Source: an uncultured Bacteroidota bacterium (GTDB lineage: Bacteria; Bacteroidota; Bacteroidia; Chitinophagales; Chitinophagaceae). From it: a DNA stretch of 7,366 nucleotides. The DNA lies in NCBI GenBank assembly GCA_903881265.1, contig CAIRSV010000345.1, positions 1-7,366 on the forward strand, read 5' to 3'. The notes beneath the pieces are model-generated. The model searched no databases, had not been told where the DNA came from, and was given only the letters and a program-made list of their open reading frames with translations. This document shows, piece by piece, positions 7,238-7,366 of this stretch; position 1 is the stretch's first letter, and the number at the start of each line of letters is the position of its first letter. A program made the translations under genes and the position numbers.

Positions 7238-7285
7238 TTAGTTGCTAGTACTAGCTGCAACCTGTTGTTGTTCCGCAGTTTGGAC
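7238..7285 (-). CDS. C-terminal end of an unidentified minus-strand gene (partial)
   Basis: On the minus strand a reading frame ends QTAEQQQVAASTSN followed by TAA (7238-7240) and immediately by the bidirectional terminator, as expected for a real gene end convergent with the operon. A Gln/Ala/Ser/Thr-rich tail of this kind is common at disordered C-termini; I cannot name the protein. Going upstream the frame meets TGA at 7286-7288, just inside the GC-rich mnmA-like segment. The simplest reading is that the gene is cut by an artificial or natural join near 7280 and that only about 14-15 codons remain. With so few codons the call is tentative. Confidence 0.35.
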   Translation of the reverse strand, partial: VQTAEQQQVAASTSN

Positions 7286-7366
7286 TCATCCGTCGCCGCC
7301 GCCGAACTAAAGGCAGCAGGGCACGAAGTTGTTGGCGTCACTATGCGCTTGTGGGGCGGCGAAAGC
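7283..7366 (+). CDS. mnmA: MnmA (tRNA 2-thiouridylase) N-terminal fragment, foreign in composition
   Basis: Codons 7283-7366 read DSSVAAAELKAAGHEVVGV followed by TMRLWGGES, the start of MnmA, which uses ATP and a persulfide sulfur to make 2-thiouridine at the wobble position of Lys, Glu and Gln tRNAs. The fragment begins inside the ATP-binding P-loop: the usual SGGVDSS motif is present only from its Asp, and the preceding codons (TTC CGC AGT TTG) give FRSL instead of SGGV. No ATG in frame precedes it, and the frame is open only back to a stop at 7199-7201 through the terminator. GC is 53 of 84 bases (63%), against roughly 40% elsewhere. The RLWGGES wording is, from memory, like actinobacterial (Acidimicrobiia-type) MnmA, whereas Bacteroidota MnmA usually has a KNW-type sequence here. 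It is therefore partial at both ends and probably not from the same genome. Confidence 0.7.

Overview
The window looks like chromosomal DNA of a Bacteroidota bacterium, probably of the Chitinophagales/Sphingobacteriales kind. This rests on protein type (a Bacteroidota-style LptD-like protein, a single-domain MCE protein with the characteristic C-terminal tail, a very long OstA-like protein), a low-to-moderate GC of roughly 40%, a TAnnTTTG-type promoter box, and start codons preceded by A/T-rich sequence instead of Shine-Dalgarno motifs. The genus cannot be told from the sequence alone.

Layout: (1) 1-93, a short upstream region with a good Bacteroidota-type promoter. (2) 94-591 (+), a PyrR-like phosphoribosyltransferase. 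(3) 628-3234 (-), an LptD-like outer-membrane LPS assembly protein, convergent with gene 1. (4) 3235-3314, a divergent intergenic region. (5) 3315-4145 (+), a periplasmic N-acetylmuramoyl-L-alanine amidase. (6) 4177-5169 (+), an MCE/MlaD-type lipid-transport protein. (7) 5243-7060 (+), a long LptA/OstA-like protein. Genes 5-7 are co-oriented with gaps of 31 and 73 bases and look like one operon. (8) 7061-7200, a 3' untranslated region with nothing convincing in it. (9) 7201-7232, a perfect hairpin that can terminate on both strands. (10) 7238 to about 7282, the last codons of a gene on the minus strand. (11) 7283-7366, a GC-rich scrap of mnmA that does not look as if it belongs to this genome.

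Apart from the first gene, the locus is an envelope-building set. LptD would place LPS in the outer leaflet, the OstA-like protein could form the periplasmic LPS bridge leading to it, the MCE protein would handle phospholipid traffic between the membranes, and the amidase would cut septal or other peptidoglycan. The inner-membrane partners (LptB/F/G, MlaE/F) are not in the window. I found no mobile element, CRISPR array, rRNA, tRNA or defence-type system. The most unusual points are the probable chimeric join near 7280 and the regular repeat architecture of the long OstA-like protein; the rest is a recognisable locus.
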